Below are positions 33,916 to 45,922 of a stretch of 64,000 nucleotides of DNA, piece after piece. The position numbers and the translations under genes were made by a program. Source of the stretch: Malurus cyaneus samueli (lineage: Eukaryota; Chordata; Aves; Passeriformes; Maluridae); assembly GCA_009741485.1 (NCBI GenBank), contig CM019214.1:55601771-55665770 (forward strand), given 5' to 3'. The first letter of the stretch is position 1; each line of letters starts with the position of its first letter. The notes below the pieces were generated by a model. That model did no database searches and was not told the origin of the DNA. It saw only the letters and a program-made list of their open reading frames with translations.

Positions 33916-36900
33916 TCTACAATAAAGCTAGAAAAGCACTTTTTGCAAGTGCATGCAGTAGCAGAGCAACGGAGAATAAATAACAAATTACAGATTCTTC
34001 TACTTTCCATTGATCTCATTAGACTAATCATCTGTTAGGGTTTGCACCCCTAAAAGTTATGAGAGGTTGAGAGTATACAGCCACAAAAAGACAGCTTTGG
34101 GAAAGAATGCTGGTTAAGAAAATGAACTGGGGTCCACATGTATATATTGCTCAGCAATGTTCAGTATGGCTCAATTTGTTCAGCAGACAGCTTTTTTTAG
34201 TGTCAACTGGCACTTTTCATGGCTTGTAACTTAGGTTTCAGTGCTGAGCTAATCAAATCTTGGTGTCATAAATACCTTGCAAAGTGTGACATATCTGACT
34301 TTGACAGAATAGAGTACTGTTCACCTTGACACTACATCCACATCATATATATACAGATCCTGATACTGCCTTAAATTTAGGACAGAAATCTGAAAATTGC
34401 AAGTGAGTTAAAACAGATGAAGTTAATGTGGTTATACAAAGATTGTAAAAACATTTTAAAATTTTATGTAATACAGAATATATCCAGAAGTTTTTAAAAA
34501 AATACTCTGTTATTAACAATTTTATTCTCTTCCACAGTCCAGTAGGCTACATTATTATTTCCATTCTTCAAATAATATTTCTTGAAGAAATACATTTGTT
34601 ACTTTGTTTCTCCAGAATATTTTTATTTTCCAATTTTCCATTGTACAAATTGTAATCAGTTGTGCTGCATTATCACTTCAATTCAGCAAAATAATGGTTT
34701 ATAAAAAAATATCTGTCAGTAAGGGAGACAGAAGCCTCCAATCTTTAGGACTTCTGCTAGCTTTTATCATGTTTAATTTGCTTCATCATTCACATTCTTT
34801 TCTTTCTGATTTCTTACAAATTGATGGAGAATTATATACAGAGTACTTCAGCAATAAAAGTGCAGATCCATTCTTCTATCCAAATTAGCTTCTGAAAAAG
34901 TTAAATAAATTACAGGCTCATTGCATAATTCCGATCTTATTAATTCTGTCTAGATCCCAGTTTACAAACATGCCCTCCATCAAGGCACATCTCTTTCATT
35001 TCACCTCTATCTGCTTCTGCCAATCCACACATCTCCTCTAATTGCAAATTCATAAAACAACATTTCAAAGAGCTTTTCGGTGGACAGGAGCATACTGAAA
35101 ATATTCCTGTTACTGTAGGAAATAAATAAATATGTATTTTGTCTCATTTGCATGGCAGCAAAGTCTTCTACCTCGGATAAATATACTATAAAAGTGTAAA
35201 ATATATTCAAGCAATTAGGTTATTCAGGTGAAAAAAGAGAACAGGTTCTGGAAAGTCTTTTGATGAAAAGAATTTATATTCACCTTCACTGATTCTCTTT
35301 TGAAATACATTTAACTTCATTCTTCCTCTACATGTCAATTTGTCTTGACAAACAAACAAAACAAACACAACAGCATTCTTGACAGATACCTGTTCTGTAA
35401 AGCCTCTAAAGTTAGAGGCTCTCCTATGGACTTTTCTGATGTCTTCTAGCCATTCTAAAATGTAAATAATAGTTTGTTCCATTAGTTCTCAAGTAATTCA
35501 CTATGTATACAAGGTGCAGTTTATTGCGCTTGCAGGAATCTTGTATGACTTTGAAAAGCATTCTAACCAAGTTTTTAAGAAAAATTATGGAGCTGAAGCA
35601 TAAATCTGACATTGCAAGTTTTCTACACAACATAAATACTCCTTTTTGAAGTAACACCCCTCCTAAAACATTCAAATCCATGTTTTTACTAACTCCATTT
35701 CATGTATGTTGATACTATCCCAGATGTAAGAGTACAGGAGAGTTTAATGTATCTATTTGGAAAAATGTCATAAAATGTATTATTAGCCCCATAAAATTTC
35801 ATGAATCATACAGAATGATATTGAAAAATAAATAATATTCCAGCTAAAGAAAAATAATCTAAAATTATAGACAATGGAGTTTAGAAGACAAAACTGATTT
35901 TGCGCTTTTACAAATATATGCTCACATTTTGGTTTTTGCTCTTATTTCATTGCAGAATGCAAATGCCTTTGTAATAAACTTGTCACATTACAAATACATG
36001 CAACATTCCAGTAGAAAATAGGATAAGCAGAAGTAATTAGTTGGAATATGTAGAACAAAAGAAGTGCCCTTAAAATATTTACAGCATTGGTTTTGATATT
36101 CCCTTTGAATGGTTTATTTGCTTAAATTAATTAAAGTTTTACAGGAGCTTTCAAAAGGATAGTTGCAATCTGAAATCTTAAACATCATATTTTCCATGTA
36201 TTAAAGTTGACTGCCTATGGTTTAAATTATTAAAACAACAAAGGAAATAATTAAAATATTTGTTTAATAGAAGATGTTCATTTATAAATCATTGCTTCAT
36301 AAATACCTCACTTTTAAAACTAAGTAGAGACAATACTGATAAAGGAAAATAAATGAGCAGGATTTAGGAATTGTACAAGTACCATGTACAAAAAAATGGA
36401 GCAGGTTTTAAATCCCCAACATCCAATGTTTAGGTCAATAACCACCACATACTGAAGTTAAAAAAACAAATTTCAACTTCCAAAATTGACATTCAAGTAA
36501 ACATTCAGCTCAGAAGATTGACTTTGTATTACATGTATTTCAGGAAACAAAAGGAAGATGACAATTCATATTGATGTAGTGCAGTGAATGCTAGATGAAG
36601 AAAATTTAAAGAGGTTAAATAAAATTAAAAGGACAAACAGATGTAATTTATTTTGAAGGTTTAGTTACTTTTTCATATAACTTTATGAAATATTTATCTA
36701 CATATATGTATATATATTTATTTTCAGTATAGACCTTTTCTCAGTGCAACATTTTGGACAGTAAAGAGAAACTGGCAAAATTATAACTCTAGAAAGATTA
36801 TTGTTCATGCTCCATTCTTTACCTCTCATCAAATAGTGTAATCATCCTGTCTGTGGAAGATAAAATATTTCATCATGTATTTATATTGGTAAGTCACACA

Positions 36901-39900
36901 TCTAATAGGCCAAACTATGTATTTGTTATTCCATTAACTAGATTAACAACATATGGTATGAACATACCTCATCCACCAGTTATATTGCTTTGTATATCTT
37001 ATGCATAACCACTGATAAATGGGGCAATAACATGCTAACAATGCTGAAGCTGTATATAAGATCCCTTGAATGTTTTCTTCATCATTAATATTTAATAAAT
37101 TAATTAATATGTTGATGTAATAAACTCAAAGCTTACTTTGTGTTATAGCAATGGAGCAATATATTTTGGCTGCTAACAATAAAACCACAAATAAATACTT
37201 TTAGTTGGCAGCCTCAAAGAAAATTATTTATACAATGCTTACACAGCACTTCTAAGAAAAAAAGCAAACATTCCACATTGAGTTGATTAAAAACACCTTA
37301 ATAGGGTAAAGATGGAGAAGACTCCTCCTTTATTCATGCATTTACTGTATTTTCCTTCTTATTGCTACCTCGTTAATTGACAAGGAGTTGTGGAATTAAG
37401 CACAAAATAATAGAGACAAGCATTTGTCAAAATATTACCTTATTATCATTTCCTGTATAATCTCTCTGGAGATTACTGATTTAAAATAATGTATTTGTTT
37501 AAGCTTCTTGAAATGCGTAGAAATTCTGCCACTGTTTGAAATCCATATAGTAGAATGTGAAGACTACTAGATTATAAAGCCATGCAATAAAATGCTGAGT
37601 ATTTAATGAACATAAAAATGTCTCTATGGAGATAGACCAATGAATTATCTACCACAAAAACCCATCTATGACAATGGTCAACAATGAATAATTAGGAAAG
37701 AATATAACATAAACAAATGAAGAGACAGGAAATCCAAACAGGAAAATTTGCATTAGATAAAATTTTGTAGAGTACTGGTGAATGAAAAAATATATGATCT
37801 TGATTTGCAATTACTTACATATAGATAATAAGAAATAAGACTGCTAATTAAATTGCTGTGAGTGTCAAGTTTTATGAAGACTACAGAAATCACCCATCTA
37901 CCTCAGTGGGAATTTGCTTTCTCCAGATTACTTGGCAATAGCAGAATGAACTTGCAGGGTAAAACTCAAAATAAGTATACACTTCTTCACATTCAACCTT
38001 GAAATGATCTCATGCTAAGGGAGCACTGCTGTGCAGTGGTGTGGGAGCACTACACATGTAAAAAGAAATGAAGGACAAACAGAATCAGTTTAGCTGCTGA
38101 CTTGGTGTGGCATCTGGCTACAGGTCTGAATATAGATCGATACAGATTCATTTTCATTTGCATTATGAAGGGTGCTAAATTTCTCAGAGGAGATTATAGC
38201 ATTTTTATTTATTTATAGTGGAATGTTAGTAAAACAAAATAAAAAAAAATAAAAATAGTTCAGCTTTTTTTGTTAGAAATTGTGTAAAGTGTCAGTGTTT
38301 AGGTCTTCTGCAGTTACTGTGTGCTTCAGGACTAATTTGGGCCAGTGACACTTTGAAAGAAAGGAAAGCTACATGTTCTGTCTGTAAGCACTGAATTTAT
38401 TCGCAAATGTAAAAGTAACCACTGTCACACTGTGACATTCTAACTTTGTGTTTCTCCCTGTCCTTTCAAAGCGTCCTGTCCACGCTCTATATTTAACATC
38501 ACATAGTATAGCAACTATGACTCATATCTTGTTTCATTTTCTACTTCAATTTAGACCATATCTGTGCCACATACTGCTTTACTTTTCCCACAGTGGTAAT
38601 TCATGTATGTAGTCTTTACAACAAGTTACTTACAAAACAAACTTGATGCTAGCTACTTGATTCTGGCAATACATATTGTTTTTTAGCACTGATTAAATAA
38701 TAATTATAAATGCATAAACCAAAAAGCTTTGCAAATAAGACAGTGCAGCCAATGGATGAACTTGCACTTTGGGGCAGATTTGGAATTCTTCCTGTTTAGT
38801 AAAATAAACATCGTTTCATAGCCAAATAATCCAAAATTGGTCACAGGAAGTTTAATGTAAAAATATCCTTAAGTGAACTGTTGTTCAATATCAATGATCG
38901 GATGCAAGACAGAAGTTTCAGGAAGGTCATTGACACAAAAGTTTAAACTTTTCTGTAACATCTTGAGTATAGCAGAAAGTGTCCCTTCCAAACCTCCTGT
39001 CATTTGTGACAGGTACCCAATCAAAATATTGGTGACAACTAGCAAAAATAAATAAATATTTTGTAAAACTGCCAGACAGTACATATATATATACCAATGG
39101 TATGGCCAACAAAGGGACAAAGAAGTGTGCATTTTCCCCTGGAAATGATAGTAAAAACTTGCAAACAATTACACAAATAGCAGATATGGCAGAGAGAGAA
39201 CATTAGAAGAATAGCATAAGGGGTTGCAAATAAACAAGAGTTCCTGATGAATGTATGAGAAGGATGAAAGGAGAATGAACACCAAAATAATCATCAGTAG
39301 GCACAGATGAGATTCCCATCTTTTGAGAGGGACAAGTAGCATGAAAACACTGGTCTTGAATGAGGGAATCCAGGTAAAAAGAATCCTTCTGCTTCATTCT
39401 GATTTTCTGTGTTCTCCATAATGGCAACCTCAACCTTAGCAACTAAGAATCACGAAGGATCATAAGCCTCAGTGTTATTTATAAGGCAAGGCCATGCTAT
39501 TGTATGTACAGTTAATTTGGGATGGAAGTTTCAAAGGCTAACAGCTGTGTATATGAACTGCTCAGTAATAGAAGTAACATTCAAACTGTGCTCCTAACAA
39601 AATTCAGTGAAATATTTAAAAGAACTATTTTCTTTTAAATCAGACTATTGTCACAGTAATTCCTAAATCTCAGAGTGACATAACATCTGTCATGTATAGA
39701 AATATTTACATTTATATATGTGTGGTGTGTGTGTGTGTGTGTGTTAGACTATGTTCTCTATATATGTACATGTGCAAAGATACTCAGCTGGAGTAATACA
39801 TATTTATTAACTCATTTCAGTTGTGATTTTTATTAAAAAAAAAACAGATCAAAATCAGTTTTTGAATAGTTATTATACTTTCACAATGGGTCAGCTAAAT

Positions 39901-41380
39901 TCAATGGAACCTTTCAGTGAGTGCCAGGTAAGGATGAAATCTCTGGGAGTTCAGACTATGATAGTAATTGCTGTTGAAAAAAATACTGAAGCATGTTAAT
40001 GTGTTCCAGTTTTAAAGCAAACTTCTTGGTATTGATTCAAACTTTCAGGTCTACTAATAAACCACAGAGGGAAATAATTTCTCAAACCAACCAATCAGTC
40101 AAAGCCCCACTCTGTATATATCTGATATATTAAAAAGGTAAACACACATAGAAGTCTTCAAGAGTCAAAAGGTGTTAAGATAAAAAAGGGGTAAAATTAA
40201 TGGCAATGAGTTACTAGCTTAGTAATAGTAATAACAATAGCAACAGACTTTTAATATCTAATAATGAATATTGCATCTTCATGATAGTGAAAATAGACAT
40301 AATTTAGGTAACAAATAAATTACTGAAAGACGTAACTGTTTAAAAGTTTGGCATCTTTTACATGTGAAAAATAATGAAGGAGGAAAAATAGTTTAAATAC
40401 AAATGATGGCATGCCTTTCAATAGCAGGAATTAATTAATTAACTAGTATTAATAAAATAAATAATGAATGTCAGTATGGAAAACTTGAAGCGAGACAAAT
40501 CAGCCAGTGTGAATTATACTGCTCCAATATATTTACTAAATTATTCTTCAAAATATTTTATAAATTAAGAAAAGTAGAGGATGACCAAAAATATTGGTTT
40601 GATAGTGAAGTCATTGCTTCATTATTGGAAGAAAACTACAAATTTTTTGCTGCTTATGTAAGCCTTGAGCTTTGTGCTCATTTTTTTTAATATCTTTACC
40701 AGTTTCCTATATATTGTCCACACCTCCTGCCAAAAACTGCCTCTCCCTTCATGGCTTTTAATCTATAATCTGTGCTTCTTCTCGGTGCCATTGAGCAAAT
40801 TCAAAAATTTCTCAATCTATAATACACAAAAGCACAGCAAGCTGTTTATAACTTGAATTCAGTGCTGACAGATTCCACGTGAGACAGGGCTTGCTGTCTG
40901 CAGAAGCTCTTTTCCCTTTGACAGTGTACAAACTCACCAAATCCTTTGAAAAACAATAAAAGGCATTTGGATATGTTAGATGTTTGAAAAGTAGCTAGTT
41001 TCCAAAAAGTTAATGAATTAAAAATAGGATCCTGTCTTACTATTCACTTCTTTCCCTGGAAAGGATATCAGACAAAATAATCTGTGTGGTATACAACAGA
41101 TTTATTTGAGAGATCACTTTACTACTATTTCAATGTGGAGGCTATTAAACAGCAAATGAACATGAGGGTATGCTCCACTGAAATTTAAAATGAACTGCCA
41201 CTATTAGTTGAAGGTAGATGGACAGGAACTGTTTATGAAGTAAAGGGGAGAAAACCCCCCACAAAGCAACAATCATGGTAAAATGGGTTCCCAAAAGCTG
41301 CTGTTGTGGATATTAACACTAGAAACCTCGCTACTGTGTGGTGTGAAACTCATAGGATTCTAAATCCTATGGATATAAAT
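33916..41380. other. long noncoding AT-rich stretch, nothing recognised
   Basis: Over 7 kb with no recognised interspersed repeat, no exon-like structure and only short chance frames (for example 34604-34888 +, 35207-35482 -, 38869-39168 -). The lack of CR1 over this length is the only notable point; conserved noncoding elements could be present but cannot be seen without alignment. Confidence 0.5.
39719..39745 (+). repeat. (TG)n microsatellite
   Basis: About twelve TG units with one GG interruption, within otherwise unique AT-rich sequence. Confidence 0.9.
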
Positions 41381-41955
41381 ACAGAATCACAGAAAAGTTG
41401 AGATTAGAATGGTCTCTGGAGACTGCCTAGTCCAAATGCCTTGTTAAAATGGCATCAGCTTGAGCAGGTTCCCCATGGCTGTATACAGTAAGGTCTTGAA
41501 TGCCTCCACAGATAAAAACTGCATAGACTTTCTGAGCAACCTGCTGGGCACTCTCAGAATAAAAATGTATTTTTTCTTATGTTCAGAAGGAATTTTTTAT
41601 AATTCAGTTTCCCCTTGTCTCTTCTACTTTTTCTGGATACAGCTGAGAGGAGTATGCCCCCATCTTCTTCATCAGTCATAAATACTAATCAGTTTCCTTC
41701 TGTCTTCTTCCTTTCCTTCTCCAGTCCCAGCACTTTCAGCATCTCTTTGTACTAACATATGCTTCAGCTTTGTGGCCTTTCACAGAAATATTCACATATC
41801 AGCTGTATTAGTGTCCAGAACCAGGTACAGCATTTGAGATGTATCTCCCCATGAAAGAATCTCCTCCTGAACCTACTAGCAGTAGTACTACCAAAGTAAC
41901 CCACTAGGCTGTAGACCCTCTTTGCCACAAGAGCACATTGCTGGACGTAGTTCCT
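41381..41955 (-). mobile_element. CR1 LINE 3' UTR and ORF2 C-terminal fragment (antisense)
   Basis: Starts with ACAGAATCACAGAA and continues collinearly with antisense CR1: 'AGACTGCCTAGTCCAAATGC', 'CTTGAATGCCTCCACAGAT', 'TTCTTATGTTCAGAAGGAAT', a divergent poorly matching middle, then 'GTGTCCAGAACCAGGTACAG' and 'CACAAGAGCACATTGCTGG' from ORF2. The original reading frame is destroyed. Minus frame 41764-42000 covers the ORF2 part but is only partly recognisable. Confidence 0.8.
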
Positions 41956-44900
41956 TATTTGTGGAAAAATATTAGTTGAAATAAAGAAGAGGTAACTCAT
42001 TTTAGAGTGTCCACTTCTTAAAATTGTCTTTAACCAAGGGGAAAAATGCCTATTGAAGTACCTTTAACACTTATATACAACAGTGTGTTTCATCGTAAAC
42101 TAAAGTAGAAGGTACATGCTAATGCAACAGGTGAAAAATTTCCTCCTTTATGAAGTGTAACTAATTTAATTTGTTTTTCCCAAAAGTAGTTCAAAATTCT
42201 GTCAAGTTCACCCTTCATTAAAGTGAGATTAGCAATTCAGAGATGCTATTTGTGACTGTCAACAAAAATCAAAGTTTATGAGCTAATATTTGAAGGGAGA
42301 AACATACTATATAATTACAAAATTATTTAGATTAACATGATAATGCAATGTTGAATAAAAAGATATTTTAATAAAATTAACATATTAAACAGTGATGGTG
42401 CAAAGGGCTCGGTTGAAAGTGATGAGCAGTCACAATGCTTTCTGAAATCAGGAGAATTTTAAATTGCTTTATGCATTCCAATTCATGTCTCGTTAATATT
42501 AATATTAGCTAGACACCTAGGAGAGGCAGAACTGAATATACACTTTCCAGTTTTCATCTTTATCCAGGAATTGTATTCGGAGGAAGTAAAGAAAGCTTCT
42601 TCCAGATGATTCCTTGATTCTTCTAATTACTCTTTTGTATCCCATTCTTGATTCCAAAACTTTTTTCAATTCTCTTCTATGTCTCTGACATACAGTAGGT
42701 AGAACAGCAGAAGTCACAAGTGTATCTGTCTCCCCTTCAATCCACAACTGTTACTTTAAATCACTGGGACGCATTAAATACTTGGTAGATATCAATGAAA
42801 CTTGTTTCTTTTTAAGATGTTATGGATATGTCTTGCAACAACAACACAAAAAAGGTGATGAATGAATGAAATCCATATCAGCTTATTTCCACTTACAAAA
42901 GAGAATTGGTGAAAACAGGAATGTGTGTGGATAGTTATGAGCTACAACATCTGCTATTTTCAGTAACAGCAAATAAACAAACAAGAAAATAAAAATCCCT
43001 GCAAAAATATGTTACCTTTTTCATAAAAGTTAGTACTATGTTGGTGGTAAATGAACTTCAGAATAGAAAAATATTGTTCAGGTGTTCTCCATGAGGGTTA
43101 GACTGGCAGACAAAAGGCAGCAAGAATATTTATAGGTTAAGATGTATATACATTTGTCAGACTACAACAGGAGTAAAAAGGTTCAAAATTCACTAATTTT
43201 GTTATACACACAGTCTTCAAATGATCACACTGGACTGTGGAAAAAATATAAATTCTTAGCAGGGGCAACATACCTATTCAGAGATCAATAAGTTACCTTC
43301 TGACTTTATACATACACAAAATATATTTCATATTGAGATAACAGATGAAAAGAATTGATTTACTTTTGTTCTGAGACTGTGGCAAAAGTCAAAGTTCAGA
43401 TCAAAAAATGCTATGCTACAACCTTACTTCATGTGAAACAACTGCAGCAACATTTGGGAAAAACCTCAAATTAATACCATTAAAAAAAACCCATACAAAC
43501 ATTTGACAGAAGGAAGTCTGAAGATGATCTTGGGAAAAGGAAGAAAGAGGAAATAAAGCCTAAGCATCAAGAAAACATTACAGATCTAGACAAGAAAGTT
43601 GTATAAAATAATTAGGAAGAAAGAATAACAGAAGTAACAGCCAGTAGAATTTCAAGAATGACAAACAGAAGTTGAAAATATGAATTAAAGTGATGGCAGA
43701 ACTGGGACTTCATGCCTTTACTTTGCAATAACTTAAACATCCCCTCCAAATGACAAAGAGGTAAGCCTGGTCTTCTGAAATCTTGCCCTTAAATGGTTTT
43801 GTTGGGCTTTTTAAAGAGAGATTTTTATTGTGGAAAAAAAAGGCATGCACATTCAATTCAATAAAGCACACTTTGCATCAGTAACAGAGTGGGTAAAAAG
43901 TGACTTTGAGAAGGCTGCTAAACCAGTACAAGCAGAACAGTAACTTTGAAGTTGCTTTTGCAAGAGAAGATAGAAAAAGTCCTTTGAACAACTTATGATG
44001 AACTGCTAGTGTCAAACCAGCAGCTGAGTTCTGTGGTGGTCTGTGTAATTCACTCAGAGTGCAAGAAAAAAAAGTCAGATGTGACAACCATTAGATTGTC
44101 TTTTCGAAATTCTTCCTGGCTCGAGCATTTGGTTCTTAACCTACTTTTACTGCGGCATCCTACTGATCTATCCCTTTTTTTTAACAGAGCATTCCACCTC
44201 GGGGTGAATTGATAAAGGGAGCTCATTTCACGGGAAACCTCTTATGCAACATTCAAGGTACGATTTGCTTTGTTTTTTGCAGCCTCATGAAAAACTGACA
44301 CCTATGGGACAGAAGGGCACATGGTCCCATCTCTGAAGCTGTCATCACAGCCTTTTAACTCTGTAGAGAATCTGAAGGTTCCACAAATCTGTTCTAAGGT
44401 TTGCTACTATGTTCTGACTGGAATATTAAGCATTTCCAGAGCATTATGTAATTTTTGTTTTTATGGTAATTACAAGGTAAAATGAGTGTTACCTTAGGCC
44501 TAAGGCGATGATATGCTAAACTAAATTTTCTGTGACTGCTCTTAGTGCATAAATATCACATTTTCCTAATATTAGCTTGTCATTACTGTGGACATTGTAT
44601 TAAATTATATGAAATTGTGTTTTATAGTTTTTGTGCAAAAGAGCTACTTATGTGTGTAAGAGTATTCAAACTATCAGGGAAAAAACTTTAAAAGTTTTTG
44701 GGAAGACTCATTTGGCTTATATCAGAAAATCAAGGAGAATTAATCTGAGGATAAAACTGACGTGAATTATTTCTTTATACACATTTCTTTCCAAATTAGA
44801 AAATGATTAAACATTACTAACTTTATTCAAGCAACCTAAAATAGAGAATGGAATAATTATTTTCCTCTTCTCTGCAGTGGTGAGGGGTGGCATGTTCACC

Positions 44901-45559
44901 CTTCTTATGTCAACTAAAATATTTTTTGTTACAGGCTATTGTTGCAAACAGGTATAATGTTACAGAAATTTCATGGTTTGTCAGACTTTGGGAAGCACAG
45001 TACAAGCTGTTTCAGGCAGTTAAATCCAGACTAGCAGTCTAAACAGGGAAGGGGGTGATAATCCCCTCATGATAAGGAGCCAAGAATCTAAATACTCTGA
45101 AAAAACAGTTCTGATGAAAACTCCAGTTTCATTTTCCAAACAGTTATTATATCTCAGAAGTTTGAGATCCCCAGCAATCAAGATTTCCTTCTTTCTACTG
45201 CTTTCTCAGAAAAAGAAGACCTTGGGTGCATTGGAGGTTTTAGAAACCCCGAGTTAATTTTGTGTCAGCTGGAAAGCCTAGTCAGACAACTAAGAGTCCA
45301 GGAAGTTTCAGAAACTTCAAGGTTTTCTAGGATTTTACAGTTTCTGGAATTGTTCTGGGAGTCAAGAAATTACAGAGCTATATATATACTTAATATGTAA
45401 AAATTATTCTTTATGATCTCTTATGTTTTTTACTGTGTCAAGATCATCATCCAGATTTGTGGATTTTTTACCTGGACAGAAGTAAAGACCCTAATACATT
45501 TCTCACACCATTCTCCTGGAGAAACTGGCTGCTGATAGCTTGATCAGGTGTGCTCATTG
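41956..45559. other. noncoding stretch; one exon-like element inside
   Basis: No repeat family recognised. Minus frame 42517-42747 (76 codons) is rich in Arg, Lys and Glu and looks less random than most, but it has no known motif or splice context. The candidate exon at 44188-44257 is listed separately. Confidence 0.5.
44188..44257 (+). other. candidate internal exon (unidentified)
   Basis: Preceded by a strong acceptor (pyrimidine-rich tract with eight consecutive T, then AACAG; AG at 44186-44187) with a branch-point-like TTCTTAAC about 50 bases upstream, and followed by CAAG|GTACGA. Only one of three frames is open across the 70 bases (it begins SIPPRGELIKGAHFTGNLLC), giving 23 codons plus one base. 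Six CpGs fall within 44105-44262, unusual for this AT-rich region. I do not recognise the peptide. It could equally be a noncoding RNA exon or a conserved noncoding element. Confidence 0.22.
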
Positions 45560-45922
45560 CTGGGTGAAAAGCTGGATGGGCAGCTGATCTGAGAGAATGA
45601 TGGCGAATGGAGATACACCCATCCCATGGTTGGCCACAAGTGGGCTCGGTGCTGAGACCAGCCCTGTTTAATGACTGCATCAATGATCTTAATGAAGTGA
45701 TAGAATGTATACTCCATCAGATATTTTGCAGATGACACCAAGCTGGGCAAGAGTGGTGATTCTTTAGGAAAGGAAGGCTCTGCAGAAGGAGATGGGCAGG
45801 GTGGGTCAACAGAATGAGGCAGGTTGCATGATTTAGTGTTGGACTTGGCAGTGTCAGGTTAATGGCTGGAGTCAATGATCTTATAAGTGTTTTCCAACCT
45901 AAATGATTCTATGATCCTATGA
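45560..45922 (+). mobile_element. CR1 LINE, internally deleted, with intact 3' end (sense)
   Basis: Begins in ORF2 ('GTTGGCCACAAGTGGGCTCG', 'TTTAATGACTGCATCAATGA') and contains the polymerase FADD motif codons at 45725-45736, followed by TKLG. After about 45800 it jumps to the 3' UTR ('GGACTTGGCAGTGTCAGG') and ends with the CR1 tail 'TGATTCTATGATCCTATGA'. About 900 bases of the usual element are missing between these parts. Minus frames 45468-45750 are shadows. Confidence 0.88.
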
